From Microbacterium sp. (lineage in GTDB: Bacteria; Actinomycetota; Actinomycetes; Actinomycetales; Microbacteriaceae), in the NCBI GenBank assembly GCA_003248655.1, contig QFPM01000009.1:62001-126000 (forward strand): a DNA stretch of 64,000 nucleotides, in the 5' to 3' direction. Every line of letters starts with the position of its first letter. Positions within the stretch are counted from its first letter, which is position 1. The notes under the pieces were generated by a model. The model did not search any database and was not told where the DNA came from. It was given only the letters and a program-made list of their open reading frames with translations. Of this stretch, positions 37,264 to 45,685 are shown one piece after another. The position numbers were made by a program, and so were the translations under genes.

Positions 37264-38087
37264 GCCTCGTACGAGCGACGAGCTCCGAACTGACGAAGCA
37301 GTTCACGACGTCGATGTGGTGGATCCTCGGGATCGTCCTCTTCCTGTACGTCGGAGTCACCGCGGCGGGCATCGCCGGCACCTTCGGCGCCCTCGCGTCG
37401 GGCGCCATCGGCCCCGAAGCCTCGACCACTCCGCCTCCGCCGGCCGACGGTCTGCCCCCGCTCATCTACAGCCTGGCGACCTCGGTCGGCTACGTCTTCC
37501 CGCTGCTGCTGGGCGCGCTGCTGGTGACGGGAGAGTTCCGCCACCAGACGCTCACCCCCACCTTCCTCGCGACGCCGCGTCGGGGAATCGCCCTCGGCGG
37601 CAAGGTCATCGCCGGCGCCGTCGTGGGGGTGCTCTACGCGGTCATCGGGATCGCCGCATCCGTCGGCGCGGGCGCCGGCCTCCTGGCCGCCTTCGGCATC
37701 GAGACCCAGATCGGGGCGGCGGATACCTGGGCGCTCATCGGGCGGATGGTCATCGCCTTCGTGCTGTGGACGCTCATCGGCATCGGCGTCGGCACCCTCG
37801 TGCGAAACCAGGTCGCGACGATCGTCGGAGTCCTCGCGTTCACGCAGTTCGTCGAGCCGATCCTGCGCGTGGTCGGCGGGTTCGTCGACGGCCTGAGCAG
37901 CGTCACCCGATATCTGCCGGGCGCGGCATCCGACGCCCTGGTCGGCTCCAGCTTCTTCGGCATGTTCGGCGGAGCAGGCGGCGTCGAACCGCTCGAGTGG
38001 TGGGTAGGCGGGCTGCTCCTGCTCGGCTACGCCGCGGTGTTCCTGCTGCTCGGGTGGCTCTTCAGCTGGCGTCGAGACGTGAGCTGA
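37260..38087 (+). CDS. ABC-2 type transporter permease
   Basis: A 275-residue membrane protein with six likely helices, starting MSLVRATSSELTKQFTTSMW. The topology and the FRHQTLTPTFLATPRR loop (the coupling region after helix 2) are typical of ABC-2 permeases. ATGA overlap with the ATPase gene shows they form one exporter. A Pro-rich extracellular loop (TTPPPPADGLPP) lies between the first two helices. Confidence 0.88.
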
Positions 38088-38093
38088 TCGCCC

Positions 38094-38546
38094 TCACGCG
38101 GTGGCCGGACGCGGGGTTCGCGCCGGGCGCCGACGGGGCTTCGCCACGGCATCCGGGTCTGCGACGAGGTCCGCGACATCGGTGGGTTCGCCGGCGGCCT
38201 CGAGTCGCAGCGCCTGCGTGAGCGCGACGCCGTGTCTGGTGGTCAGCACGAGTCGCGCGAACGGCGCGCCCTCGTCGAGGTCGATGACGACAGCGGGATG
38301 CCGGCGGCGCACGATCACGAAATCCGCGGCTCCCGCGGAGCGCCACGTGCCCATCGCGATCGTGCCGCGGATCAGGGTGCCGGGGTCGGGGACGCCGCGC
38401 AACCACGTCCACGCGTCATCCGTGAGCTGCGCCTTCTGGATGAGCGAGCGCTCGATGCGCACCGCCTCGGATCGCCGCGCGAGCGTGCGCTCGACGGGCG
38501 AGAGCACGACCTCCAGCTGCGTCGAGTCGAGCAGCAGAGTGACCAT
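38094..38546 (-). CDS. Hypothetical protein
   Basis: A 150-residue protein (MVTLLLDSTQLEVVLSPVER). Blocks include DAWTWLRGVPDPGTLIRGTI, AADFVIVRRRHPAVVIDLDE and FARLVLTTRHGVALTQAL. The C-terminal 15 residues are Arg/Pro-rich. The repeated beta-strand pattern suggests a small beta-rich domain but I do not recognise a family. It follows hemD on the same strand after 76 bp. Confidence 0.7.
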   Translation of the reverse strand: MVTLLLDSTQLEVVLSPVERTLARRSEAVRIERSLIQKAQLTDDAWTWLRGVPDPGTLIRGTIAMGTWRSAGAADFVIVRRRHPAVVIDLDEGAPFARLVLTTRHGVALTQALRLEAAGEPTDVADLVADPDAVAKPRRRPARTPRPATA

Positions 38547-38553
38547 GCGTTTC

Positions 38554-38559
38554 AGTCTG
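38554..38559 (-). promoter_or_regulatory. Possible leaderless -10 of the hypothetical gene
   Basis: CAGACT, 7 nt before the ATG at 38546. Confidence 0.35.
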
Positions 38560-38622
38560 CCAGCGTCTGCATGCCGGAAAGCTCACAGACCGGCAACGAT
38601 CCGGTTGCGACCGGGCGCGGTG

Positions 38623-39426
38623 TCAGAGCGCGAACTCGTCGGTCGCGTGCGGCAGCGGGAATCGCTGCACCGCGGCGATGAGTCCGTCGACGGTCTGCTC
38701 GCGCGCGACCGCGTTGACGCCGAGGCCAGCGCGACGGGCATCCTTCGCCGTCCGCGGACCGATCGCGGCGATCACGGTCGACGTCGGAATCTCGGGGAAC
38801 TGCAGTCGCACCTGCTCGGCGACCGATCCGCTGGTGACGAGGATCGCGTTGATGCGACCGTTCTCGACGTCGTGGGCGATGCGCTCGGTGACCGGCACAC
38901 CGACTGTGCGATACGCGACGACGCTGCGCACGTCGTGACCTGCGTCGGTGAGCCGGCGCGTGAGGACGGGCTTGGCGATCTCGCTCCGCAGCGTCAGGAT
39001 GCGGCGGGGCTCGGGTTCGAGCTCGATGAGCTGCTCGGCCATCCCGGCGGCGGAGTTGTCATCGTCGGGCAGCAGGTCGACCCGGTATCCGACGGCAGTG
39101 AGGGCGGCGGCAGTCGTCTCGCCGACGGCGGCGACGCGCGTCGACGCGGGGATCTGCGCGCGGTAGGCGTACAGCACGTCGACCGTCGTCGCGCTCGTGA
39201 GCGTGACCCAGTCGAACGCTCCCGCTGCGAGGTCGGCGAGCGCCGCCTCGAGGGTCGCCTGGTCTGTCGACGGTGCGAAGTTGATGAGCGGCGCGATCAC
39301 CGGAACGGCTCCCTGCGCGCGGAGCGTCCCGGCGACCGAGTCGCCCCACGGGCCACCGCGGGGAACGAGCACACGCCACCCCTTGAGGGGCTTGGCGGCC
39401 GCGGCGTGCGGCGGATCTGTGTTCAT
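38623..39426 (-). CDS. hemD: Uroporphyrinogen-III synthase
   Basis: A 267-residue HemD, which closes hydroxymethylbilane to uroporphyrinogen III in haem synthesis. Two domains are visible: domain 1 opens GWRVLVPRGGPWGDSVAGTL and ends AAVGETTAAALTAVGYRVDL; domain 2 contains ILTLRSEIAKPVLTRRL, VTSGSVAEQVRLQ and AIGPRTAKDARRAGLGV. HemD is poorly conserved, but this pattern and the nearby hemY gene support the call. No other hem gene lies in between, only an unrelated three-gene operon. Confidence 0.88.
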   Translation of the reverse strand: MNTDPPHAAAAKPLKGWRVLVPRGGPWGDSVAGTLRAQGAVPVIAPLINFAPSTDQATLEAALADLAAGAFDWVTLTSATTVDVLYAYRAQIPASTRVAAVGETTAAALTAVGYRVDLLPDDDNSAAGMAEQLIELEPEPRRILTLRSEIAKPVLTRRLTDAGHDVRSVVAYRTVGVPVTERIAHDVENGRINAILVTSGSVAEQVRLQFPEIPTSTVIAAIGPRTAKDARRAGLGVNAVAREQTVDGLIAAVQRFPLPHATDEFAL

Positions 39427-39611
39427 GCTCGACTCTCGTGGTGCCCGTCGGATGCACGGAATCGCGCCTCCGACCTTGTCCGGCCCGCGACGGATGTGCT
39501 GCGTCGTTCGGGTCGGCAGGTCGGCAGCTCTCGCTTCGTCGCCGCTGCCTCATATTGAGCATACCCCCGGCGGCCGGGGCTCGTCCGGGGTACGGTCTGC
39601 AGCCGCCTCGG

Positions 39612-39884
39612 TCAGCGCGTGTACAGGCGGACGATCCCCCACACGGCCGCGCCCACGGCGAGGGCGGCGCCGACGACGGCTGCCGTCGCGGCGGGAGGAT
39701 TGCGCCGGGCGAACCCGCGCGCGCTCGTCACGGCGCCTTCGGTCGCCCGCGCGACGCGCTTGGGCACGTTCGTCTTCTCTTCGATCGCCGCGAGCGCCGC
39801 CTTGAGCTCTGCCCGGGCCTTCTCGACGGGATCGACGATCCCCAGCGACACCGCGGTACGCGGAACGGGAATCTCAATACTCAT
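39612..39884 (-). CDS. DUF3618 small membrane protein
   Basis: A 90-residue protein with a helical N-terminal half (VEKARAELKAALAAIEEKTN) and one membrane helix near the C-terminus (TAAVVGAALAVGAAVWGIV). DUF3618 proteins accompany Holin-X and YtxH-like proteins in actinobacteria and are thought to act at the membrane. Overlaps the Holin-X gene by 11 bp. Confidence 0.82.
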   Translation of the reverse strand: MSIEIPVPRTAVSLGIVDPVEKARAELKAALAAIEEKTNVPKRVARATEGAVTSARGFARRNPPAATAAVVGAALAVGAAVWGIVRLYTR

Positions 39885-40281
39885 CTGCCACGTCCTTCAC
39901 GATGCGGGCGTCGACGGCGATCGCTTTCGCCGGATTGCCGCGACTGAGCTTCTTGAACCGCAGGATGCCGAGGAACGCCGCGACGGCGGCCAACACCAGC
40001 AACACGACGATGACGATCAGCGCCGACAGCCACGCCGGCATCCACGACGCGAGGCCGATGATCGTGAACGCGCCGATCGCGGGGATCGTCCAGAAGAGCA
40101 GGAACAGCGCGACGATGAACCACACGCCGCCCATGCCCGCCTGCTTGCCCGCGCTCTTGGCCCACGTCTTGGCGGAGTCGATCTCGGCCACGACGAGGTT
40201 GCGCACCAGTTCGGGGACCTCGCCGAGCAGCGTGAAAAGGCTGTCGTCGGCGCGATCGCGGAATCCGCGAGGCGTAGTCAT
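39874..40281 (-). CDS. Actinobacterial Holin-X family protein
   Basis: A 135-residue protein with two membrane helices (about residues 51-76 and 81-108) after an amphipathic N-terminus (LLGEVPELVRNLVVAEID). Called Holin-X (phage holin family) by sequence, but there is no phage context; it is the middle gene of a YtxH-like, Holin-X, DUF3618 operon conserved in actinobacterial chromosomes. Role unknown. Confidence 0.88.
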   Translation of the reverse strand: MTTPRGFRDRADDSLFTLLGEVPELVRNLVVAEIDSAKTWAKSAGKQAGMGGVWFIVALFLLFWTIPAIGAFTIIGLASWMPAWLSALIVIVVLLVLAAVAAFLGILRFKKLSRGNPAKAIAVDARIVKDVADEY

Positions 40282-40282
40282 G

Positions 40283-40699
40283 TCAGTCGTCCAGCGCCTT
40301 CTTCGCGTCGGCTGCGGCCTTGCTCACCGTGCGCTTCGCGTCGGTGGCGGCCTTGTCGGCGGTCTTCCCCACCTCGGCCGCGGTCTTCTTCGCGGCGCGC
40401 TCGACGTCGTCGGCCGAGTCCTTCGTGGCCTTGACAGCGGCATCCAGTTTCTGTCCGGGCGTACCGCTCTTCGTCGCCGCCTTCGTGACCTTGACGGCGC
40501 CATCCCACAGCGCGCTCGGCAGGGCGAGAGCGGCGGTCTTGCCGAGATCCTTCGCCTTCGCGACCTGCTTCTGCACCGAAGCGGTGTTCCACAGCTTCAG
40601 GTAACCGGCCTTGATCTGCTCGTAGCGCTCGCGGCCGGCGCGCGACCCGAGCACGTACCCCGCGGCGAGCCCCACGACGATTCCGATCTTGCCTCTCAT
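40283..40699 (-). CDS. YtxH-like / LEA-like repeat protein
   Basis: A 138-residue protein: one N-terminal membrane or glycine-rich segment (IGIVVGLAAGYVLGSRAGRE) then Lys/Ala-rich repeats (KATKDSADDVERAAKKTAAE, ADKAATDAKRTVSKAAADAK) resembling stress-associated LEA proteins and YtxH. First gene of the three-gene operon; GGGGAGC precedes the ATG; one base separates it from the Holin-X start. Probably an envelope or stress protein. Confidence 0.8.
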   Translation of the reverse strand: MRGKIGIVVGLAAGYVLGSRAGRERYEQIKAGYLKLWNTASVQKQVAKAKDLGKTAALALPSALWDGAVKVTKAATKSGTPGQKLDAAVKATKDSADDVERAAKKTAAEVGKTADKAATDAKRTVSKAAADAKKALDD

Positions 40700-40761
40700 G
40701 GTGCTCCCCACGCTCGATTCGACGGTGTGACGGTCCTGGCTTTCCTCAAGGGTAACCCTGT

Positions 40762-40777
40762 ATGCCGTTCGCGGCAT
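40762..40777 (-). terminator. UUCG-type hairpin after hemY
   Basis: ATGCCG and CGGCAT flank TTCG (as read on the + strand), 29 nt beyond the hemY stop. No T-run is present. Confidence 0.35.
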
Positions 40778-40805
40778 CCACGGTTGCGCGGGCGCGCGAG
40801 CAGTG

Positions 40806-42437
40806 CTATTCGTCGGCCCCGTGATCGGCGCGGGGCCAGCGCGGACGACCCCAGAGGACGGCGCTGCGCACCCGGTCGGACTCGGCGATCGCATCGGCGA
40901 TGACCTGCGCGAGGCCGCTCCCCGACATCCATGCGCCGACGATCGACAGGCCCGGATGCCGGGCTGCCGCGCGCCGGACATCGGCCGTGCGCGCGGCGTG
41001 GTCGAGGGCGGATGCCGGGAGCTCGAGCGCGATGCGGCGGTGGGCGGCGGCTCGCGGCTCGCCGAGCTCGACGCCGAGGAGGTGCTCGGCCGCGCGGGCG
41101 GCGGAGGTGAGGACGGTGTCGGTGTTGGCATCGGATGCGACGGGGGTAGCGGCGATGGCGGCTGCGGCGCTGTCTGCGGGGGTCAGTGAAACCCGCAGCA
41201 CGTGGCGCCCCGGCCCCGCCGCGGCGGCGAGCCACGGCCAGTCGGCGGTCGCGTCGACGAGCGCGACCGCGGCGGCGGGCGCGATCGCCAACGACGCGGC
41301 GATCGGGTAGACCGCGCGGCCGCGCGGCGAGGCATCCAACGCGGGAGCGTCGACGACGAGCGTCACGACGTCGCGGAGCCGCACGGATGGGGCGGGAACG
41401 TCGATGCCCGCACCCGCGAGAAGCCCGGATGCCGGGGCGCCGCCGACGGCCATCACGACGACATCGGCGGCAAGCGGGTCGGGGGCATGTTCGCCGGCAG
41501 ACTCGCTGGAGACGCCGACCGCCCAGGCGCCGCCCGACCGCGCGAGCGAGACCACCTCGGCATCCGTTCGCAGCTGCGCACCGAGGTCGCGCAGGCGCGC
41601 GACGAGCGCGCCCGGAAGCGCGGCGAGGCCACCGCGCAGCGTCACGCGCGTGGGAGCGTGGTCGGTGGGGTCGTCCGGCAGAAGGGCTGCGACCGCGCCC
41701 GCGAGCGACCCGGTGCGGGTGAGTGCGGTGCTCAGTCCTGGTGCCGCGATCTCGACGTCGATGTCGTCGGGCTCCACGCCGTAGAGTCCGCGCGTGAGGG
41801 GCGCGACGAGTCGGTCGGCGACGCGGTCGCCCATGCGCGTGCGGACGAGCCGGCCGAGGCTGCGCTCGTGCCCGATCGTGAGCGGCGGCCGCAGGCGGTC
41901 GAGATACGCGCGCCACGCGCCGCGCCACCCGATGATGCGCCGCACGTCGTCGGCCCACGGGTTCGCGGGGATGCCCAGCACCGATGCCGTCGGCAGCGGT
42001 GCCGCATCCGAGGTGCCGCCCGCGCCCACAACCCACACGGGGTTCTGGGCCGCCGGCTCGATGAGCTCCCGCAGGCCGAGCTCGTCGAGCAGGGCGTCGA
42101 TCGCGGGGGCGCCGCGCGCCGCGGCGTCGTGAGCCGCGGCGCGGTGCGGCAGGGCATCGGCGACGAGGTCGACCGGCAGGCCGTCGAGCGTCACCGTCTC
42201 GACCGCCCCGCCGAATCGGTCGGACGCCTCGAGCACCGTCACCGTCGCACCGATCCTCGCCCACTCGAGCGCCGCGACCAGTCCCGCGACGCCGCCCCCC
42301 ACGACGACGACCCGCGTCGCGCGGGCCCGCGCCACGGCATCCGGCTCCGGCCGATCGGCCGGCGACGGCGCGGCGGGCGGATGCTCGGAGGGCGACTGCT
42401 CGACGGGGTGCTGCTCGGCGGGCGGCTGCTGGGACAC
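40806..42437 (-). CDS. hemY: Protoporphyrinogen/coproporphyrinogen oxidase
   Basis: A 543-residue FAD-dependent oxidase of haem synthesis (HemY/CgoX type). The Rossmann motif is VVVVGGGVAGLVAALEWARI with the acidic end in VTVLEASDRFGGAV. Later blocks: SLGRLVRTRMGDRVADRLV, PLTRGLYGVEPDDI and the C-terminal FAD block HPGLSIVGAWMSGSGLAQVI. The first 40 residues are Gln/Pro/Glu-rich and disordered, unusual for the family. GTG start at 42437 follows GGGAGGATGG. Near hemD. Confidence 0.92.
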   Translation of the reverse strand: MSQQPPAEQHPVEQSPSEHPPAAPSPADRPEPDAVARARATRVVVVGGGVAGLVAALEWARIGATVTVLEASDRFGGAVETVTLDGLPVDLVADALPHRAAAHDAAARGAPAIDALLDELGLRELIEPAAQNPVWVVGAGGTSDAAPLPTASVLGIPANPWADDVRRIIGWRGAWRAYLDRLRPPLTIGHERSLGRLVRTRMGDRVADRLVAPLTRGLYGVEPDDIDVEIAAPGLSTALTRTGSLAGAVAALLPDDPTDHAPTRVTLRGGLAALPGALVARLRDLGAQLRTDAEVVSLARSGGAWAVGVSSESAGEHAPDPLAADVVVMAVGGAPASGLLAGAGIDVPAPSVRLRDVVTLVVDAPALDASPRGRAVYPIAASLAIAPAAAVALVDATADWPWLAAAAGPGRHVLRVSLTPADSAAAAIAATPVASDANTDTVLTSAARAAEHLLGVELGEPRAAAHRRIALELPASALDHAARTADVRRAAARHPGLSIVGAWMSGSGLAQVIADAIAESDRVRSAVLWGRPRWPRADHGADE

Positions 42438-42490
42438 CCGTCCATCCTCCCACCCGCCACTCGGGGGCGTCATCGGGCCCGCCCGCGCCC

Positions 42491-42569
42491 CAACTGCAAG
42501 GTCCGGCGCCAGACACGCCGCCGTGCGGCCACCCGACCCCGGCGTGTCGCCCCCGCCGCCTTGCAGTTG
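42491..42569. repeat. Intergenic double palindrome, family CAACTGCAAGG (copy 1)
   Basis: Outer arms CAACTGCAAGG (42491-42501) and CCTTGCAGTTG (42559-42569); inner arms GACACGCCG and CGGCGTGTC. Shared sequence with copy 2 at 43397 runs on through GCGTCAG, which includes the hepT stop codon. Confidence 0.9.
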
Positions 42570-42571
42570 CG

Positions 42572-42922
42572 TCAGCCGTCGGCCGCGTCGGAAACGAGCG
42601 CGGCGACCGCCGCGCGCACACGCGGAAGGTCGACGGTGAGCGTCGCCCACACGGCGCCGTAGTCGGTCGCCTCGTCGTGGTGCGCGAGCCGATCGCGCAT
42701 GCGCTTCATGCTCGACCAGGGCAGGTGCGGGTACGCGGCGATCGTCTCTTCGCTCATTCGCGCGACGTTCTCGCCGATCTTGACGATCATCGACTCGGCC
42801 GCAAGGCCCGGCGTATTGAGTTCATCCGAGACGTACCATTCGTGACCACGGCCCGCGAGCCTCGTACCGTTGTCGCACAGTCGCACGATTTCCCGCAGCG
42901 ACCGCTCGTCCCGCTCGTTCAT
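42572..42922 (-). CDS. hepT: HepT-like ribonuclease toxin
   Basis: A 116-residue HEPN-domain protein of the HepT/DUF86 family. The active-site RX4-6H motif is Arg76 to His81/82 in MRDRLAHHDEATDY; other blocks are AESMIVKIGENVARMSEETI and HLPWSSMK. HepT is an RNase toxin held inactive by the MntA nucleotidyltransferase, which in characterised systems poly-AMPylates a Tyr near the HEPN motif (Tyr88 in this protein is in place). Its start overlaps the stop of the antitoxin gene by 4 bp (ATGA). Confidence 0.92.
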   Translation of the reverse strand: MNERDERSLREIVRLCDNGTRLAGRGHEWYVSDELNTPGLAAESMIVKIGENVARMSEETIAAYPHLPWSSMKRMRDRLAHHDEATDYGAVWATLTVDLPRVRAAVAALVSDAADG

Positions 42923-43362
42923 GCGGCCACCGCTGATCGAAGGATCGGATGATCAGCGGGGAGTCCGCCGTCGGTGACCACGTCGACGGGCACGCCGAGC
43001 AGTTGTTCAGCGGCGAGGGTGAACTCTGCAATCGCCAGCAATCCGACCTCGTCTGCGCGCGTGACGAGGATGTCCAGGTCGCTGTGAGCCGTGTCCGTGC
43101 CCTCGGCAACAGAGCCGAAAACGCGCACGTTGCTCAAGCCGTACCTCGCCGCGATCACCTTGAGCTCGTCGCGGTGTCGCTCGAGAGCCTCACGCGGCAA
43201 AGGCCGCATGGCCGACCGCAACCTCTCCACCATCTCCGCCGACGGCTTGCGCCGCCCGGACTCGTAGGCGGCGATGTTCGGTTGCGCAACGCCACTGCGC
43301 GAGGCGAGCTGCGACTGGCTGAGCCCAGCCCGCTCGCGCAACTCGCGCACTATGGCATCCAT
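42919..43362 (-). CDS. MntA-like antitoxin: XRE helix-turn-helix fused to a nucleotidyltransferase
   Basis: A 147-residue fusion. Residues 5-58 are an XRE-type helix-turn-helix (ERAGLSQSQLASRSGVAQPN, IAAYESGRRKP). Residues 62-147 are a minimal nucleotidyltransferase with FGSVAEG (Gly83-Ser84) and SDLDILV (Asp95, Asp97), the MNT active site. Classical MntA lacks the DNA-binding part, so this antitoxin could both modify HepT and repress its own operon. An ATATCA-GCA-TGATAT palindrome covers its -10 and start codon. The pair is bracketed by two copies of one repeat family. Confidence 0.9.
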   Translation of the reverse strand: MDAIVRELRERAGLSQSQLASRSGVAQPNIAAYESGRRKPSAEMVERLRSAMRPLPREALERHRDELKVIAARYGLSNVRVFGSVAEGTDTAHSDLDILVTRADEVGLLAIAEFTLAAEQLLGVPVDVVTDGGLPADHPILRSAVAA

Positions 43363-43375
43363 ATCAGCATGATAT
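43361..43375. promoter_or_regulatory. XRE operator candidate of the hepT-mntA operon
   Basis: ATATCA-GCA-TGATAT is a perfect 15-bp inverted repeat. On the - strand it contains the -10-like TATCAT (43369-43374) 6 nt before the ATG at 43362 and touches the start codon. A bound XRE domain would block a leaderless promoter. Confidence 0.65.
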
Positions 43376-43396
43376 CGCCTGGGGGTGCCCGACCGG

Positions 43397-43474
43397 AACT
43401 GCAAGGTCCGGCGCCCGACACGCCGCCGTGCGGCCACCCGAGCCCGGCGTGTCGCCCGCGCCGCCGTGCAGTTG
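43397..43474. repeat. Intergenic double palindrome, family CAACTGCAAGG (copy 2)
   Basis: Near-identical, same-orientation copy of the element at 42491 (AACTGCAAGGTCCGGCGCC...GACACGCCGCCGTGCGGCC...). Together they bracket hepT and mntA. Confidence 0.9.
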
Positions 43475-43525
43475 CGTCAGGAGCCGGGGCGACGATCGCA
43501 CGGCTGGAGTGCGACGATGGATGCC

Positions 43526-44110
43526 ATGGCCCTCCACATCACCGACGACGCCGCTGCCGACGAACTGCTGACCGACAATCCGCTCGCGCTGCTGGTCGGC
43601 ATGCTCCTCGACCAGCAGGTCGCGATGGAGACCGCGTTCACCGGGCCGCTGAAGATCGAGCAGCGCACGGGATCGCTGGATGCCGCGGCGCTCGCGGGCT
43701 ACGACCCGGACACCCTGGCATCCGTCTTCAAGGAGACGCCGGGCGTGCACCGCTTTCCGGGGTCAATGGCCGCGCGCGTGCAGTCGCTCTGCCAGGCGCT
43801 CGTCGACGACTGGGGCGGGGATGCCGCGGCGCTGTGGACTCGACCGGCGGAGGGGACGCAGGGTTCGCCCGACGGCCCGACGGTGCTGAAGCGCCTCAAG
43901 GCCCTGCCCGGATTCGGCGAGCAGAAGGCGAAGATCTTCCTGGCGCTGCTGGGCAAGCAGTACGGTTTCGACGGCGCGGGGTGGCGCGAGGCATCCGCCC
44001 CCTACGGCGACGCGGGCTCGTTCCGCTCGGTCGCCGACATCGTCTCGCCCGAGTCGCTCACGAAGGTGCGCGAGTTCAAGCGCGCCGCGAAGGCCGCCGC
44101 CAAGGGCTGA
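43526..44110 (+). CDS. HhH-GPD-type DNA repair protein
   Basis: A 194-residue actinobacterial HhH-GPD protein of the TIGR03252 type. The helix-hairpin-helix is LKALPGFGEQKAKIFLALLG; FKETPGVHRFPGSMAARVQ lies earlier; the N-terminus is ADELLTDNPLALLVGMLLDQ. The catalytic Lys/Asp of classical glycosylases cannot be placed with confidence. Base-excision repair role is inferred from the fold. ATG at 43526 lies after GATGGATGCC; an in-frame ATG three codons upstream is possible. Confidence 0.9.
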   Translation: MALHITDDAAADELLTDNPLALLVGMLLDQQVAMETAFTGPLKIEQRTGSLDAAALAGYDPDTLASVFKETPGVHRFPGSMAARVQSLCQALVDDWGGDAAALWTRPAEGTQGSPDGPTVLKRLKALPGFGEQKAKIFLALLGKQYGFDGAGWREASAPYGDAGSFRSVADIVSPESLTKVREFKRAAKAAAKG

Positions 44111-44116
44111 CCCGCA

Positions 44117-44198
44117 TCACAGACACAGGAGATCTCACCGACACAGGACGGTTCCCCGGGCATCCGTCCTGTCCAGGTGACATTTCCTGTGTCGGTGA
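44117..44198. repeat. Nested palindrome, family TCACMGACACAGGA
   Basis: Subunit TCACAGACACAGGA (44117) and TCACCGACACAGGA (44135) occur in direct order, then inverted as TCCTGTCCAGGTGA and TCCTGTGTCGGTGA (44185-44198). It lies between the convergent HhH-GPD and glyS genes. Confidence 0.85.
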
Positions 44199-44252
44199 CA
44201 TGGGATGCCTTGGCCCCCAGCCCCGCCCCGGGTCAGGCCCCAGCCCCGGGGG

Positions 44253-45641
44253 TCAGGCCCCGCGCAGGCGCTCGGCGAGGTAGCCGACCAGCCCATCCAG
44301 CGCGACCCGCTCCTGGGCCATCGTGTCGCGGTCGCGAACCGTCACGGCGTCGTCCTCGAGCGAGTCGAAGTCGACCGTGACGCAGAACGGGGTGCCGATC
44401 TCGTCCTGACGGCGGTAGCGGCGGCCGATGGCGCCAGCGTCGTCGAAGTCGACGTTCCAGCCCTGGCCACGCAACGAATCGGCGACCTGTCGGGCGAGCG
44501 GCGAGAGGTTCTCGTTGCGCGAGAGCGGCAGCACCGCCACCTTCACCGGCGCGAGGCGCGGGTCCAGCCGCAGCACCGTGCGGGTGTCGGTGCCGCCCTT
44601 CGCGTTCGGCACCTCCTCCTCGCGGTAGCTGTCGACGAGGAACGCCATCATCGACCGCGTCAGGCCGAACGAGGGCTCGATCACGTACGGCGTGTACTTC
44701 TCGCCGGATGCCTGGTCGAAGAACGTCAGCGACTGACCCGATGCCTCGGTGTGCGACGACAGGTCGAAGTCGGTGCGGTTGGCGATACCCATGAGCTCGC
44801 CCCACTCCTTGCCGGGGAAGCCGAAACGGTACTCGACGTCGATCGTGCCCGCCGAGTAGTGCGCGCGGTCCTCCTCGGGAACGTCGAACTGGCGCATGTT
44901 CTCGGGGTCGATGCCGAGGTCGATGAACCAGTCCCAGCACGCGGCTACCCAGTGCTCGAACCACTCCTGGGCATCCGCGGGCGGCGTGAAGAACTCGATC
45001 TCCATCTGCTCGAACTCGCGCGTGCGGAAGATGAAGTTACCCGGCGTGATTTCGTTGCGGAACGCCTTGCCGACCTGGCCGATGCCGAACGGCGGCTTCT
45101 TGCGCGACGCGGTCAGCACGTTCGAGAAGTTGACGAAGATGCCCTGGGCCGTCTCGGGCCGCAGGAAGTACAGCCCCGACTCGTCGTCGACGACGCCGAG
45201 GTAGGTCTTCACGAGCCCCGAGAACGCCTTCGGCTCGGTGTACTGCCCCTTCGTGCCGCAGTTCGGGCACGGGATGTCGGCGAGCCCGTTCTCGGCCGTG
45301 CGACCCTTGCGCGCCTCGAAGTCCTCGATGAGGTTATCGGCGCGGAAGCGCTTGTGGCACTGCAGGCACTCGACGAGCGGGTCGGTGAAGGTCGCGACGT
45401 GACCGGATGCCTCCCACACGCGCTTGGGCAGGATGATCGACGAGTCGAGGCCCACCATGTCGCCGCGACCGCGCACGAACGTCTGCCACCACTGGCGGCG
45501 GATGTTCTCCTTGAGCTCGGTGCCGAGCGGGCCGTAGTCCCACGCCGACCGCGATCCGCCGTAGATCTCGCCCGCTTGGAAGACGAACCCGCGGTGGCGG
45601 GCGAGGGCGATGACTTTGTCGAGGCGGGACTGCTCGGCCAC
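44253..45641 (-). CDS. glyS: Glycyl-tRNA synthetase (dimeric class II)
   Basis: A 462-residue GlyRS of the single-chain bacterial/eukaryotic type. N-terminal RRGFVFQAGEIYGGSRSAWD-like block (RGFVFQAGEIYGGSRSAWDY), the zinc-like CxxC pairs CLQCHKRF and CPNCGTKG, motif 2 FRNEITPGNFIFRTREFEQM, motif 3 GLTRSMMAFLVDSYREEEV and a C-terminal anticodon-binding domain. It charges tRNA-Gly. The GTG at 45641 (VAEQSRLDKV) with GGAG upstream is preferred; an ATG 24 codons upstream would add a non-conserved leader. Confidence 0.97.
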   Translation of the reverse strand: MAEQSRLDKVIALARHRGFVFQAGEIYGGSRSAWDYGPLGTELKENIRRQWWQTFVRGRGDMVGLDSSIILPKRVWEASGHVATFTDPLVECLQCHKRFRADNLIEDFEARKGRTAENGLADIPCPNCGTKGQYTEPKAFSGLVKTYLGVVDDESGLYFLRPETAQGIFVNFSNVLTASRKKPPFGIGQVGKAFRNEITPGNFIFRTREFEQMEIEFFTPPADAQEWFEHWVAACWDWFIDLGIDPENMRQFDVPEEDRAHYSAGTIDVEYRFGFPGKEWGELMGIANRTDFDLSSHTEASGQSLTFFDQASGEKYTPYVIEPSFGLTRSMMAFLVDSYREEEVPNAKGGTDTRTVLRLDPRLAPVKVAVLPLSRNENLSPLARQVADSLRGQGWNVDFDDAGAIGRRYRRQDEIGTPFCVTVDFDSLEDDAVTVRDRDTMAQERVALDGLVGYLAERLRGA

Positions 45642-45685
45642 AGGTGGCTCCAAATGGTCGGGATCGCGAACGCGAGGAGAAGAAC

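Noticed and set aside
39874..40281. Prophage remnant because of the Holin-X protein
   Set aside because: Holin-X, YtxH-like and DUF3618 genes are a chromosomal actinobacterial operon; no other phage gene is in the window.
42491..43474. Integron attC sites around the hepT-mntA pair
   Set aside because: The outer arms end CAAC/GTTG, but the attC R''/R' consensus (RYYYAAC and GTTRRRY) is not satisfied and no integrase is visible.
44225..44260. GGGTCAGGCCCC repeated at the glyS 3' end
   Set aside because: Two short copies of a GC-rich word, too short and too common to be a real repeat.
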